The position numbers were made by a program, and so were the translations under genes. Of a stretch of 64,000 bases of DNA, positions 46,101-53,785 are shown in pieces. Numbering within the stretch: the stretch's first letter is position 1; each line of letters opens with the position of its first letter. The DNA lies in the NCBI GenBank assembly GCA_020073565.1, contig JAIQEY010000028.1, forward strand, positions 17,220-81,219, written 5' to 3'. The stretch is from Terriglobia bacterium. GTDB taxonomy: Bacteria; Acidobacteriota; Terriglobia; Terriglobales; Acidobacteriaceae. The notes beneath the pieces are model-generated. The model worked only from the letters and a program-made list of their open reading frames with translations, ran no database searches and had not been told where the DNA came from.

Positions 46101-46918
46101 ATCTGAGCCCGATCAGCGGCGAAGACGGCTCGGTCAGCAGCATCGTGGTCGTCATGACGGATGTGACCGATTCCGCCATGCTGCAAGCCAAACTGATTCA
46201 CTCGGAAAAAATGGCCGCCGTTGGTCAACTGGTCTCCGGCGTGGCCCACGAAGTCAACAACCCCCTGACCGCGATTCTCGGCTTCACCGACTTGCTGGTC
46301 GAGAATCCCGATCTGCCCGAGAGTGCGCGCCGCGATTTGCGCGTGATCCTGCAGGAGGCGCAGCGGACCAAGCAGATTGTTCAAAACCTGCTGAGCTTCG
46401 CTCGCCAGATGCCGCCCCAGCGTCTCCCCGTGCAGTTGAATTCAATCTTGCGCCGCACCATCCAACTGCGCGCCTATGACTTCCACAGTCACGGGGTCCA
46501 GGTTGTGCAACACCTGGACGAGACCCTGCCCGAGGTCATCGGAGATTCGCATCAGCTTCAGCAGGTGTTCCTGAACATCCTGAATAACGCCTACGATGCG
46601 GTCCGTGATATCGGAAGGCCGGCGCAGATCGAAATCAGGAGCGCGCGCACCGGTTCGTGGATTGAAGTTTCCTTCCGCGATAACGGTGTCGGTATTGACG
46701 AGCCCGACCGGATCTTTGATCCGTTCTATACGACCAAGGAAGTGGGCAAAGGTACCGGACTGGGCTTGAGTATCTGTTATGGAATCGTCCGCGAACATGG
46801 CGGCGAAATTGTCAGTCACAACAACCTGGACTCGGAAGGAGCGACTTTTACTGTTCGCTTGCCATTGGCATCGGAGGCAGCCTCTTTCGGAGCAGGGGCC
46901 GGAGTGTATCCAAAATGA
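43109..46918 (+). CDS. large multi-GAF/PAS sensor histidine kinase
   Basis: Soluble sensor kinase of about 1270 residues with no membrane span. About four GAF-like domains occupy the first half (e.g. VMAAPLIVSNEIVGTITLQY; LLAVPLLGSNGEVLGMFGVL; LIGVLCLADRGTAPTAEDRQ). Three PAS domains follow (MEVFDAISDLIVVHDQ; LFDNIQEGIFFSTPEGRFIE; LNHTQSLILVTGTEGVISYA). The HisKA domain has His1047 in SGVAHEVNNPLTAILGF, and the ATPase has NILNNAYDAVRD, DNGVGIDEPD and GKGTGLGLSICYG. Start codon is uncertain (GTG 43109 or TTG 43058; neither has a clear ribosome site). The stop overlaps the next gene by four bases. Confidence 0.92.
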   Translation: MAEKASHSEETFQKLLLELSRAAFQNSDADQLMLSFCQQTRQFFHAGGAYFWRRTSEGDLVGAQADGLNAGRFRGLRLRAGDQAVGFEAIHSRRTVFHNQVEMARYPKLSQFPATSVMAAPLIVSNEIVGTITLQYDRPDVRFDEDSAAKATILATQFGTALEALRLNQLSREERRRAMIMAEAATALHSLPDTSAVMESIADRLRVLLHSPIVLIFVQQEGSFRLRAVSTETPSLARVIRSRSEANHLRPALEIAVRAVAASERITVSIDGASHFGNDSPPGVLVAAPFRTSRSHGAILVYPRSNSPFTQEDKALVSALAGFGAVAIANAELYGTARAQAQELHEILEISFELSSAGRLDQFMQTSVVRAASFLGFGRCFIGLLENDRFHIRWGFEKGAARPVEIPLYEGVATRSLRQKDVFVTEDASKVAGANLDFVTAYRIRQLLAVPLLGSNGEVLGMFGVLDRLEHGPINQEDIRRARALAAQLAIALELTRNLHQSEQNRRRAEALVALALDLNTVLQLPGFTRNFALRASHLLGGRAVALSFFQGSECETLLFCGASEVEDKPLLLRFNLALSGALAKSSTDVVFASAKELLGTALASELGWSDCTLVRLAGTSGDLIGVLCLADRGTAPTAEDRQLLRAVAGHASVALENACLFTRMDQANRHWMEVFDAISDLIVVHDQQHKILRVNRSLADFVGIAPDQLIGVHMRALDALSTGASPHSCPFCRTGDGYEEYVRSVLERTYLISTSRIHAAGSAQRQTVHVLKDITDRREAERRYRELFDNIQEGIFFSTPEGRFIEVNDALVRILGYDSREEVLQLDIPSQVYFSPKQREDMMALLDLQGGLRNQEAVLRRKDGLPVHVYVNCFAIRDSSGKVLQYRGLMLDITGLRNFQMELQRERDFSGKVLNHTQSLILVTGTEGVISYANRRWGGLGFQQDQLLGRPFPELAAPARRDALRQALAAVARGQQVDNFDLPLVRGDGVSGQFSVNLSPISGEDGSVSSIVVVMTDVTDSAMLQAKLIHSEKMAAVGQLVSGVAHEVNNPLTAILGFTDLLVENPDLPESARRDLRVILQEAQRTKQIVQNLLSFARQMPPQRLPVQLNSILRRTIQLRAYDFHSHGVQVVQHLDETLPEVIGDSHQLQQVFLNILNNAYDAVRDIGRPAQIEIRSARTGSWIEVSFRDNGVGIDEPDRIFDPFYTTKEVGKGTGLGLSICYGIVREHGGEIVSHNNLDSEGATFTVRLPLASEAASFGAGAGVYPK

Positions 46919-47319
46919 CCCAGCCTGGGATCCAATCTGCGTGTTCGCCCGTCCTTCTGATCGAGGACGAACCCTCGGTCATGGACTTCGTGCGCTCGGC
47001 GCTCGAGCGCAATGGATATAAAGTCATCTGTGCCGAATCCGGCGCCGATGCTCTCCGCTTGCTGGCGCGTGGCGAGTTTCTTGGCATTGTTTCCGACATG
47101 CGCACACCGGGCGGCGTCGATGGCGCCCAGGTCCATGCCTGGGTCGCCGCCCATCGTCCCGATCTTGCCTCGAAGCTCGTCTTCATCACCGGCGATATCG
47201 CCAACGAGGAAACCGCCGCCACCTTGCGCCGAACCGGTGTTCCCTGCGTGGAAAAGCCGTTTCGTGTGCAACAGTTCATTGCCGTGGTCGAGAACACCAT
47301 GGGTAAGGCAACGTCATGA
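46915..47319 (+). CDS. stand-alone receiver domain protein
   Basis: Single-domain response regulator, 134 residues. Acidic cluster LLIEDEPSVMDF, phosphoacceptor Asp61 in GIVSDMRTPGG, switch Thr in LVFITGD and Lys in CVEKPF. It overlaps the kinase by four bases and the NtrC-type regulator by four bases, so kinase, receiver and regulator form one translational unit. It may act as a phosphate sink or relay. Confidence 0.92.
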   Translation: MTQPGIQSACSPVLLIEDEPSVMDFVRSALERNGYKVICAESGADALRLLARGEFLGIVSDMRTPGGVDGAQVHAWVAAHRPDLASKLVFITGDIANEETAATLRRTGVPCVEKPFRVQQFIAVVENTMGKATS

Positions 47320-48728
47320 GTGAAGACTTTCGCATCCGTTTGTTGATTGTGGACGACGAACAGACCATCCGTCGCCTCTGCATGACCGTGGGTGAGTCGC
47401 TGGGCCTCTCCTGTCTGGAGGCCGAGAGCGGCGATACCGCCCTGGCCCTGCTCGACGAGCAACAGCCCATCCACATGGTCCTGACTGACCTGGTCATGCC
47501 CAGCATGACTGGCCTCGAGTTTCTCGAGCAGGTCAAGAAATCCTTTCCCCGCATCGAAGTCGCGGTCATGACCGGACACGGTTCCGTGGAGACCGCAGTT
47601 CAGGCCATGAAACTCGGCGCCTACGATTACATTTCGAAACCCTTTGCGCCGCTCGACGAACTCCGCCTTTTCCTGCGCCGCATGGCCGACAAGGTTCGGC
47701 TCGAAGAAGAAAACCAGTACCTCCGCGAGCGCTCCGATACCGAAACCGCCGTGCACGGCATCATCGGCAGCTCGGCCGGCATCCAGCATGTGTTGCGCAT
47801 GATTTCGCGTCTGAAGGATACGCGCACACCCGTGCTTATCTCCGGCGAGAGTGGCACCGGCAAAGAACTGGTCGCGCGCGCCCTGCACTATCGCGGAAGC
47901 CTCGCCAGCCGTCCCTTTGTGGCCGTCGATTGCGGTTCGCTGGTGCCAACTCTGATCGAGAGCGAACTGTTCGGCTACGAGAAAGGCGCATTCACCGGAG
48001 CGCTCCGTTCCAAGCAGGGCCTGCTGCAATCGGCCGACACCGGCACCATCTTCCTCGACGAAGTCGGCGAACTTCCGCTGGAAATGCAAGCCAAGCTGTT
48101 ACGCTTCCTGCAGGAAAAGGAAGTCCGTCCCGTGGGCAGCAATCAGAAGGTCAAAGTCGATGTGCGCATTATGGCTGCTACTAACCGCGATCTCGAGACC
48201 GAATACAAGAAAGGAACGTTTCGCAAAGATCTCTTCTTTCGCCTCAATGTCGTGACCATTCCTCTCCCCCCGCTGCGCGAGCGCCGTTCCGACATTCCGA
48301 TCCTGGCAACCTGGTTCCTCGAACGCCTGGCTCCCGGACGCGGGGTGCAAGTCTCCGCGGCTGCCATGAAGACTCTGCTCGCCTACGACTGGCCGGGCAA
48401 CGTTCGTGAACTCGAGAACTGCCTGGAGCGGGCCGTTGCTCTCGGCGACCAGCAACGCATCGAGGTGTCTGATTTGCCGGCTGCCATCGCGCGCTTTGAG
48501 ATCCAGGCGGGTGCCGCTCCGGCCACTGCCTTGGATTTCTCATCGCCGGCCACCGACCTGGAAGATATCGAGCGCGCCACCATCGAACGCGTCTTTACAC
48601 AAGTGAACGGTGACAAGGCCCTGGCGGGCAAAATGCTGGGTATCAGTCGTGCCACTCTCTACCGGAAACTGAAGCGCTATCACATCGGTGTTCGGGAAGA
48701 GCCACCGGGTTCCGCCACGCTGCAGTAG
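47316..48728 (+). CDS. NtrC-type sigma-54-dependent response regulator
   Basis: Transcription activator for sigma-54 promoters, 470 residues. Receiver (about 8-125) with Asp58 in VLTDLVMPSMTG. AAA+ domain with Walker A GESGTGKE (177-184), the sigma-54-contact loop GAFTGA (224-229) and Walker B TIFLDEVGELP. Arg fingers lie in RLNVVTIPLPPLRERRSDIP. The C-terminal Fis-type HTH is ALAGKMLGISRATLYRKLKR. It is the likely main output of the kinase upstream. The genes it activates cannot be read from here. Confidence 0.95.
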   Translation: MSEDFRIRLLIVDDEQTIRRLCMTVGESLGLSCLEAESGDTALALLDEQQPIHMVLTDLVMPSMTGLEFLEQVKKSFPRIEVAVMTGHGSVETAVQAMKLGAYDYISKPFAPLDELRLFLRRMADKVRLEEENQYLRERSDTETAVHGIIGSSAGIQHVLRMISRLKDTRTPVLISGESGTGKELVARALHYRGSLASRPFVAVDCGSLVPTLIESELFGYEKGAFTGALRSKQGLLQSADTGTIFLDEVGELPLEMQAKLLRFLQEKEVRPVGSNQKVKVDVRIMAATNRDLETEYKKGTFRKDLFFRLNVVTIPLPPLRERRSDIPILATWFLERLAPGRGVQVSAAAMKTLLAYDWPGNVRELENCLERAVALGDQQRIEVSDLPAAIARFEIQAGAAPATALDFSSPATDLEDIERATIERVFTQVNGDKALAGKMLGISRATLYRKLKRYHIGVREEPPGSATLQ

Positions 48729-48858
48729 GGGTCGCGACCTGCGAAATTGATACGGTCGTATCACTGTGAGACAAGCATTAACGCATCCTCACGACAGAAC
48801 GCTTCGATGGGTATTTGTCAGCCCCTAACCACTTTTCTTTTCTTTCATTTGTACATCG

Positions 48859-49350
48859 GTGCATGACCTACTAGTTTTTGGCTCCGCTCGTGCACTTGTC
48901 TCTTCCGAACTAGCAGAGCGAGTCTCCTGGAAGCTCTTCCTAACCGGGAAGAGGGGAGGCTCGGCTGCTTACGAACGTCACGCTCGAGGTTCTCCGTTGC
49001 ACCAGGCAGCCGCTACCGCTCGCGCCCGCGCTCAGGACATCGTCAGCCGCTTGGCGAAGTTTTTTCCGCAAGCGACGCCGGTGCGCATTCCGATCCGGTT
49101 GAGTCGCACTGCGGACAACGGCCAGGAACACACTTTTTTTCAGGAAACGGTAATCGAGTTCGGCACCCCGCGCGAGGTTTTGTTTGCGCTCGACCGTCCC
49201 CTGGAATTTGCCGATCGGGTTCTGCTGGAAAGCAAAGATGGCGCGCTGCGCGCAGAAGCCTCCGTGGTCGCCGTGCAATATCATCCGGAACGGACGGTGG
49301 TTGCCGCCCGCTTCCTGAAAGACGTTCCCAACTGGATTGTGAAATCATGA
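48859..49350 (+). CDS. PilZ-like hypothetical protein
   Basis: Up to 163 residues. From about residue 75 the product has a PilZ-like beta-rich pattern (VRIPIRLSRTADNG, FQETVIEFGTPREVLFAL, ASVVAVQYHPERTVVAARF). The RxxxR and D/NxSxxG ligand motifs of true c-di-GMP binders are not clear. Start is uncertain: GTG 48859 lacks a ribosome site, while TTG 48997 follows GAGG and would omit a doubtful leader. The stop overlaps the next gene by four bases, which supports a real coding unit. Confidence 0.55.
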   Translation: MHDLLVFGSARALVSSELAERVSWKLFLTGKRGGSAAYERHARGSPLHQAAATARARAQDIVSRLAKFFPQATPVRIPIRLSRTADNGQEHTFFQETVIEFGTPREVLFALDRPLEFADRVLLESKDGALRAEASVVAVQYHPERTVVAARFLKDVPNWIVKS

Positions 49351-50279
49351 CTCTGACCGCCAAACCATCACCGGAAGAACACTGGGCGACGTTATCGGCG
49401 CTCGAACCGATCTACTCCGTATTGGTTCGCGAATTTGTCATCGAAGTTGGGGCGTGCCCCAACCTCGAGCAGGACGCGGCGCCTTCCCCCGAATCCACCG
49501 AACAGGCGGAAGCCTGGTTTCAGCAGGTGGATGAGCGGATCCAGGTGCACCAGTTGCGCCAGTTTCTGCAGACCACATCGTTGACCAATGAAGCGGTGCT
49601 GCGCAATCTAACCGTGCATCATTTGCACAAGGCGGTGAAGGCTCCCAGCGACCGCGACAAGATTGATTTCCTGCTGGTGCAGTATTTCTCGCTGTGTGCG
49701 CCGTCCGGCCTGGAAGACTCCGATGTCGATCTGGAGTATGTCGCGCAGGTTCTGGAGCCGGTGCTGGGCGCGCAACCGTCGACGATGCCGTTGTGGCTCG
49801 GTCCTCTCGAGACGGTTCTGCAGTCGGCGGCCCGTTGCCGCCGGCTCAGCGAACTGCTTCATAGCGGCGTGCTCGAGCAGGGACGCAAGCTCAAGAGCCA
49901 GAGTGCCGACCGCTATTTCGAGCCCGCGGCCATGGCGGCCTTTGCCCGCTACAGCTTCATGATCCGGCGGGTATTTTTCCGCCTGATGCACGATGACCTC
50001 AACGCCATTCTGGACGGTTTGCGCGACCTCGAGCACCGGGGGATTATGAGCCTGGACTGTCGCCGCGCCCAGTTCTCGGCCGACGAACCGACCACTCGTT
50101 TGCGGATGATCTGCCAGTCCTGGAAAGTCATGTTCCATGCCGAGTACTCTTCGGGCCAACCGCTGCGCATGCTGGTCGATTTGCGGGCCGCGGTGGATGA
50201 TGCCTTGAAAGGCGGAGCAAAGAAGGGCATGACTGCCGCGCGCGCCGCTTCCGCTTCCAGCAGCACGAGCGACCAGTAA
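49347..50279 (+). CDS. conserved-looking hypothetical protein
   Basis: Not recognised. The 310-residue soluble, mostly helical product has no membrane span and no metal or nucleotide motif. Segments such as LRQFLQTTSLTNEAVLRNLT, KIDFLLVQYFSLCAP, AMAAFARYSFMIRRVFFRLM and LRDLEHRGIMSLDCRRAQFS look like a well-packed helical scaffold. The C-terminus is Ala/Ser-rich. It overlaps the PilZ-like gene by four bases and is followed by a kinase-like gene 25 bases on, so a signalling role is inferred from context only. Confidence 0.7.
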   Translation: MTLTAKPSPEEHWATLSALEPIYSVLVREFVIEVGACPNLEQDAAPSPESTEQAEAWFQQVDERIQVHQLRQFLQTTSLTNEAVLRNLTVHHLHKAVKAPSDRDKIDFLLVQYFSLCAPSGLEDSDVDLEYVAQVLEPVLGAQPSTMPLWLGPLETVLQSAARCRRLSELLHSGVLEQGRKLKSQSADRYFEPAAMAAFARYSFMIRRVFFRLMHDDLNAILDGLRDLEHRGIMSLDCRRAQFSADEPTTRLRMICQSWKVMFHAEYSSGQPLRMLVDLRAAVDDALKGGAKKGMTAARAASASSSTSDQ

Positions 50280-50304
50280 GTAGCTCTCCGAGCCAAGTGC
50301 GCCG

Positions 50305-50985
50305 ATGAAACTGAACCGCTCAACCGTCCTGATCCTCTCCAGCGATCCCGCTTTCGCGCGGGAGATTACTGCGAACTGGCCCAAGGACCACGACCGTCCG
50401 GAATTCGTCGTGACGGAGCAGGATCTCTGCGGCGAGCTGCAGGGCGACACATTTGATCTCGCGATAGCCGACGCATCTTCGGGCGAGAGGCGAGCGAACT
50501 TGAGAACCGCAATCGCGGCTGCCGGGAAGCCTGCGATCCTAATGGGCTGCGATTTTTCGTCACCGGCGTCGTCTACCCACGGGTCGACTCTTGAGTTGAG
50601 CCGTGAACCGGAATCATGGGCGGCGATGGCGGGACTGTTGGGACGGGAAATTCTTCGTCGCGGTCAAGCTGAGTCGCGTGCCCGCGAAGCGGAAAGGACC
50701 CGCGCTTCCGCCGAAGCGGAAGCCACGCTGGGACGCTACATGGCGGAGATGCGGCACAATGTCAACAACGCACTCACTTCGATTCTCGGCAACGCCGAAC
50801 TCCTGCAGCTGGAAGCCGGACTGCCTGGGAACGTAATGGCCCAGGCGGACACCGTTCGCAACATGGCACTACGCCTCCACGAAATCTTTCAGCGCTTTTC
50901 TTCGATCGAGAAAGAGCTCACCGTCGCCGCCCGCGAATCGGGCAAGAACACGGTTCAAAGTCGCGCTGCTGCCAGCGGAATGTGA
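50305..50985 (+). CDS. receiver-like / HisKA-like protein lacking an ATPase domain
   Basis: The 226-residue product starts with a degenerate receiver-like fold (TVLILSSDPAFAREI, FDLAIADASSGERRANL). A helical linker rich in Arg/Glu/Ala follows, then a dimerisation/phosphoacceptor helix pair (RYMAEMRHNVNNALTSILGN, then AELLQLEAGLPGN). The H-N-x-N-N pattern resembles the HisKA box HExNNPL of the kinase encoded at 43109. No HATPase domain follows; the protein ends 55 residues later. It could be phosphorylated by another kinase, or act as a non-enzymatic dimeric scaffold. Confidence 0.65.
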   Translation: MKLNRSTVLILSSDPAFAREITANWPKDHDRPEFVVTEQDLCGELQGDTFDLAIADASSGERRANLRTAIAAAGKPAILMGCDFSSPASSTHGSTLELSREPESWAAMAGLLGREILRRGQAESRAREAERTRASAEAEATLGRYMAEMRHNVNNALTSILGNAELLQLEAGLPGNVMAQADTVRNMALRLHEIFQRFSSIEKELTVAARESGKNTVQSRAAASGM

Positions 50986-51087
50986 GATGTTACGCGCGGG
51001 TGGCCCGAGTGCCCGGCAGTACCTATGTAACTGGAAAATAAGAAATCCCTTTGTCAGACGCCCGCACGGTACCAAATACTTTCTACT

Positions 51088-51990
51088 ATGAAAAACCTCC
51101 TTCGCTTGGGACTTTCGTTTGTGCTGTGCGCGGTTGGCCTGTGGGCGCAGCCGCCCCGGACGTTCGATTGGGTGCGGGCTAGTGATGAGACGGTGCAACT
51201 CGATCCGTCGGACTTCCACTCCGGGCGCGTTTACCGGCCCGGGGCTCAGGGCGGCAACATGCACGTTCTGATTCATGCCAAGAGGCCCGTGACGCTGGCC
51301 ATGGCCTGGGCGAACGAGTGGAATGACGCGTTGCTGCATCCGGAGACCCGCGGGAATCTGGAGTATCGCTGCCTGCGCGAGCACGTGGTGGACACGACTT
51401 ACGAATGCCATCTTCCTTCGGACCGGCCGATGGTGCTGGTGATCCACGATGAACGTACCCCGGATCGTGCGATCCTGCAGGGGATCGGAGTGCTCGTGGG
51501 CAGAGTGGGCGCCCGCCAACTGGTTTCTCTCAACGAAGTGCAGATCACCTATCACAGTTGGCAGTGCGTGCAGAACTGCGTCCAGCCGGAGTATCAATGG
51601 TTTCGCGTGGTCAAGGAAAAGTACGATCTGACGCCGTCCCCGAAGCTCTACAGCGTGGTCACTCCAGACTATGATGGCCAGCGGATGTGGATGAAAGTTA
51701 AAGCCGGGGCGCCGATCACGGTGGCGGTATTGCCCTCGAAGCTAGCGGATCAAGTCTATGACAAGCCGGGGACCCTCGCGGACGCGCTTTCGCAAACGGC
51801 CTGCAAACAGCGGGGAGTGCAGACCATGGAATTCGAGTGCAAGATCAATCGTGGGGATGGTCCGCAGTCGCTGATCGTTTTGCAGGAGTCGCCAGTCCGT
51901 TCCCATAAGAAGGCGGAAGTCGAGTTTCAAACGTTGAAATGCACGGCGAACTGCGAGTTGATCCCGAGCGAGAGCGCCGACAGTCAGTAG
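51088..51990 (+). CDS. exported protein with internal duplication
   Basis: Not recognised. A signal peptide (LLRLGLSFVLCAVGLWAQ) is followed by two related halves of about 130 residues. Half 1 holds MHVLIHAKRPVTLAMAW, EYRCL, TYECHL, MVLVIHDERTP and closes with WQCVQNC. Half 2 holds MWMKVKAGAPITVAVL, ACKQRG, MEFECKI, SLIVLQESPV and closes with LKCTANC. The matching Cys pattern suggests conserved disulfides in two beta-rich domains. It is probably periplasmic or secreted. The aldo/keto reductase after it is convergent. Confidence 0.75.
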   Translation: MKNLLRLGLSFVLCAVGLWAQPPRTFDWVRASDETVQLDPSDFHSGRVYRPGAQGGNMHVLIHAKRPVTLAMAWANEWNDALLHPETRGNLEYRCLREHVVDTTYECHLPSDRPMVLVIHDERTPDRAILQGIGVLVGRVGARQLVSLNEVQITYHSWQCVQNCVQPEYQWFRVVKEKYDLTPSPKLYSVVTPDYDGQRMWMKVKAGAPITVAVLPSKLADQVYDKPGTLADALSQTACKQRGVQTMEFECKINRGDGPQSLIVLQESPVRSHKKAEVEFQTLKCTANCELIPSESADSQ

Positions 51991-52019
51991 CGAAAGCCAT
52001 TCCTTGCAAGTCCAACCGA

Positions 52020-52072
52020 CGCGGACAGAGCCTGCCCTGAGCGATGTCGAAGGGAGTGTCCGCGCCACACAG
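52020..52072 (+). repeat. nested repeat: family B palindrome split by another repeat
   Basis: Outer arms GCGGACAG (52021-52028) and TGTCCGC followed by GCCACACAG match family B. Where the short loop should be lies CCTGCCCTGAGCGATGTCGA plus AGGG, itself a repeat-like sequence. The element ends five bases before the stop of the leftward aldo/keto reductase. Confidence 0.5.
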
Positions 52073-52076
52073 CCGC

Positions 52077-52976
52077 TCAGGCAGCGGCGATGCGTCGGAG
52101 CAGGTCTTCCTGTTCCGCCTTGCTTTCGGCTCCGATGGTGAAGGCGTCGAGGACGCCCAGCGAGAGGGCATAGCGGAGCGCGTCGTCCACACGCCCGCTG
52201 AGATCGCCCTGGCCGAGAATCTTCATGCCGATGATTCCTTTTCCGGCCGCTTTCATTTCCTTCAATACGCTGACCACTTCCTGCGGGGAAGCGTCCATGT
52301 GCGAGCCGATCGGGTTGATCCGAGCCAGGTCCACTTCCACCCAGGGAGACTTGGCGGCCGCGCGCAGAGCTTCGATGGAGTGACACGAGCAGCCGTGCGT
52401 GCGGATGACGCCTCTTTCTTTTGCTTCGGAGAGCACATCCATCACGCCTTTGTAGCGTTCGGTCCAGTCACGTTCGGTGACGCAGTGCATCAGGCAGATA
52501 TCGAGATAGTCGGTGCCAAGCTCGCGGCGGAAGCGATCGAGGTCGGCGCGGGCGGAAGCGGCGTCGCGGGAGTAGGTCTTGGTCAGCACCGTGACCTTGT
52601 CGCGCGGGATATGTTTCAGCGCTTCGGCGACGTGCGGATGGCTGCCATAGGAATCGGCGGAGTCGAAAAAGCGCAGGCCGTGGTCGTAGCCGTTCAGCAG
52701 GAGATCGGAGAGTCCCTTGACGCCGAGCGCGGTCTGGTGGGAATGATGGCCGGAGCCGACTGTGCCGGTACCCATGGCGAGACGGCTGGTGTGGATGCCG
52801 GTTTGTCCAAGAACGATGGTGTCGGAGGCAGCGACCTTTTGCGCGAGCGGGGGAGGGGCAGGGAATGTGGAGGCTAGGGTTCGAGAGCCGATCCAGTTGT
52901 TTCCGATCCATCTCTGTCCGACCCAGGCGCCGGCGACTCCAGCAGCGCCTGCGAGCAGGAAGTGTCTGCGATTCAT
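52077..52976 (-). CDS. aldo/keto reductase with Tat signal
   Basis: NAD(P)H-dependent oxidoreductase of the aldo/keto reductase superfamily, 299 residues. It opens with a twin-arginine signal (MNRRHFLLAGAAGVAGAWVG), implying export of a folded, cofactor-loaded protein. The barrel shows GLRFFDSADSYGSHPHVAEA with catalytic Asp/Tyr, VLTKTY with Lys, and YLDICLMHCVTERDW with the His region. The C-terminal cofactor motif is shortened. The substrate is unknown. Confidence 0.88.
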   Translation of the reverse strand: MNRRHFLLAGAAGVAGAWVGQRWIGNNWIGSRTLASTFPAPPPLAQKVAASDTIVLGQTGIHTSRLAMGTGTVGSGHHSHQTALGVKGLSDLLLNGYDHGLRFFDSADSYGSHPHVAEALKHIPRDKVTVLTKTYSRDAASARADLDRFRRELGTDYLDICLMHCVTERDWTERYKGVMDVLSEAKERGVIRTHGCSCHSIEALRAAAKSPWVEVDLARINPIGSHMDASPQEVVSVLKEMKAAGKGIIGMKILGQGDLSGRVDDALRYALSLGVLDAFTIGAESKAEQEDLLRRIAAA

Positions 52977-53393
52977 GGGGGACCTCCGATGGGTTCTTTA
53001 ATATACCTTGGACGCACCGGAGTAGGGTTTGGTTGGGAACTTTCTTGTCGTCTCCCGTTTGTGTCATCCCGGGCAAAAGAGAGAGTTGGAGCACCTGACG
53101 GCTGTAACTCGTCGGTACGTTAGCGGGTATTTACTAGTTGGTACCTTATCACGGTGGGTACCCCCCTCCCCCCGGTCTTTTGGAATCATGGAGTTAGATG
53201 GTCAAAACACTCCAAAATCTAGAGCCCAAAGAAGTTATAGGCAAAATGTAGACAACAAAGGACTTACGAGGCGGGCCAGGGTTGGTGATCCTTTAGAATC
53301 AATCAGTTAACCCTTGCCATCGCTGGCAAAATCTAGATTTCAAAGAGCTTAACGCCTGAAATTCGCAGGCGAAGGGCCTATTTGACCCCTTCT

Positions 53394-53443
53394 CCCTCGA
53401 CCGACGAAGGTGCTTCGGGTCGAGGGTGCGGTTTTGAAACCGC
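53394..53443. repeat. two adjacent perfect hairpins
   Basis: CCCTCGACC / GGTCGAGGG (9 bp, 15-base loop, 53394-53426), directly followed by GCGGTT-TTGA-AACCGC (53428-53443). No T-run follows. Function unknown. Confidence 0.5.
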
Positions 53444-53580
53444 GATTGAGCTATAGAAATTGTGATTAATGTTATCTCTGGGCTAGAGTGAGGTCAAGGA
53501 CCTGCGTCACAATGTGGCCGACTTTATTGTCGAGGTGTTCTAGTGCGGACACGCGCACTCCAGCTCAGCCGACATCCGTG

Positions 53581-53620
53581 GAATCCCACTCATCGCAGAG
53601 TGCGCGATGAGTGGGGCACC
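53581..53620 (+). repeat. family A hairpin, copy A4
   Basis: GAAT, 12-bp stem CCCACTCATCGC / GCGATGAGTGGG, 7-base loop AGAGTGC, then GCACCC. Confidence 0.8.
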
Positions 53621-53699
53621 CGGCCGGTGCCCGTGAGGTTTCAGTTGTGGGCGCAGGAAATCAAGCGTCTTCGCGGCAAGAGTTTTGCCGAAGCCGAGA

Positions 53700-53740
53700 A
53701 CCCACTCATCCGCAAGTGCACGCGAATGAGTTGGGCACCC
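53700..53740 (+). repeat. family A hairpin, copy A5 (degenerate)
   Basis: CCCACTCAT ... ATGAGTTGGG then CACCC. The outer stem is interrupted by an extra T and the inner part (CCGC...GCG) is shifted, so this copy looks decayed. Confidence 0.65.
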
Positions 53741-53785
53741 GCTTGTCTGGGGCACCAGGCCAGCTGCTATGCCGACAGCGCGTCT

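Larger units (their letters stand above)
52977..53785. other. long intergenic region with hairpins, no gene
   Basis: About 800 bases with no frame that I trust. The left part (53100-53340) is AT-richer than its surroundings. It holds adjacent hairpins at 53394-53443 and two family A hairpins (53581, 53700). No transposase, tRNA or toxin fragment was recognised. Confidence 0.5.

Noticed and set aside
53380..53450. Possible tRNA-like structure from adjacent hairpins
   Set aside because: No acceptor stem, T-loop sequence or anticodon arm fits; it is just two hairpins.
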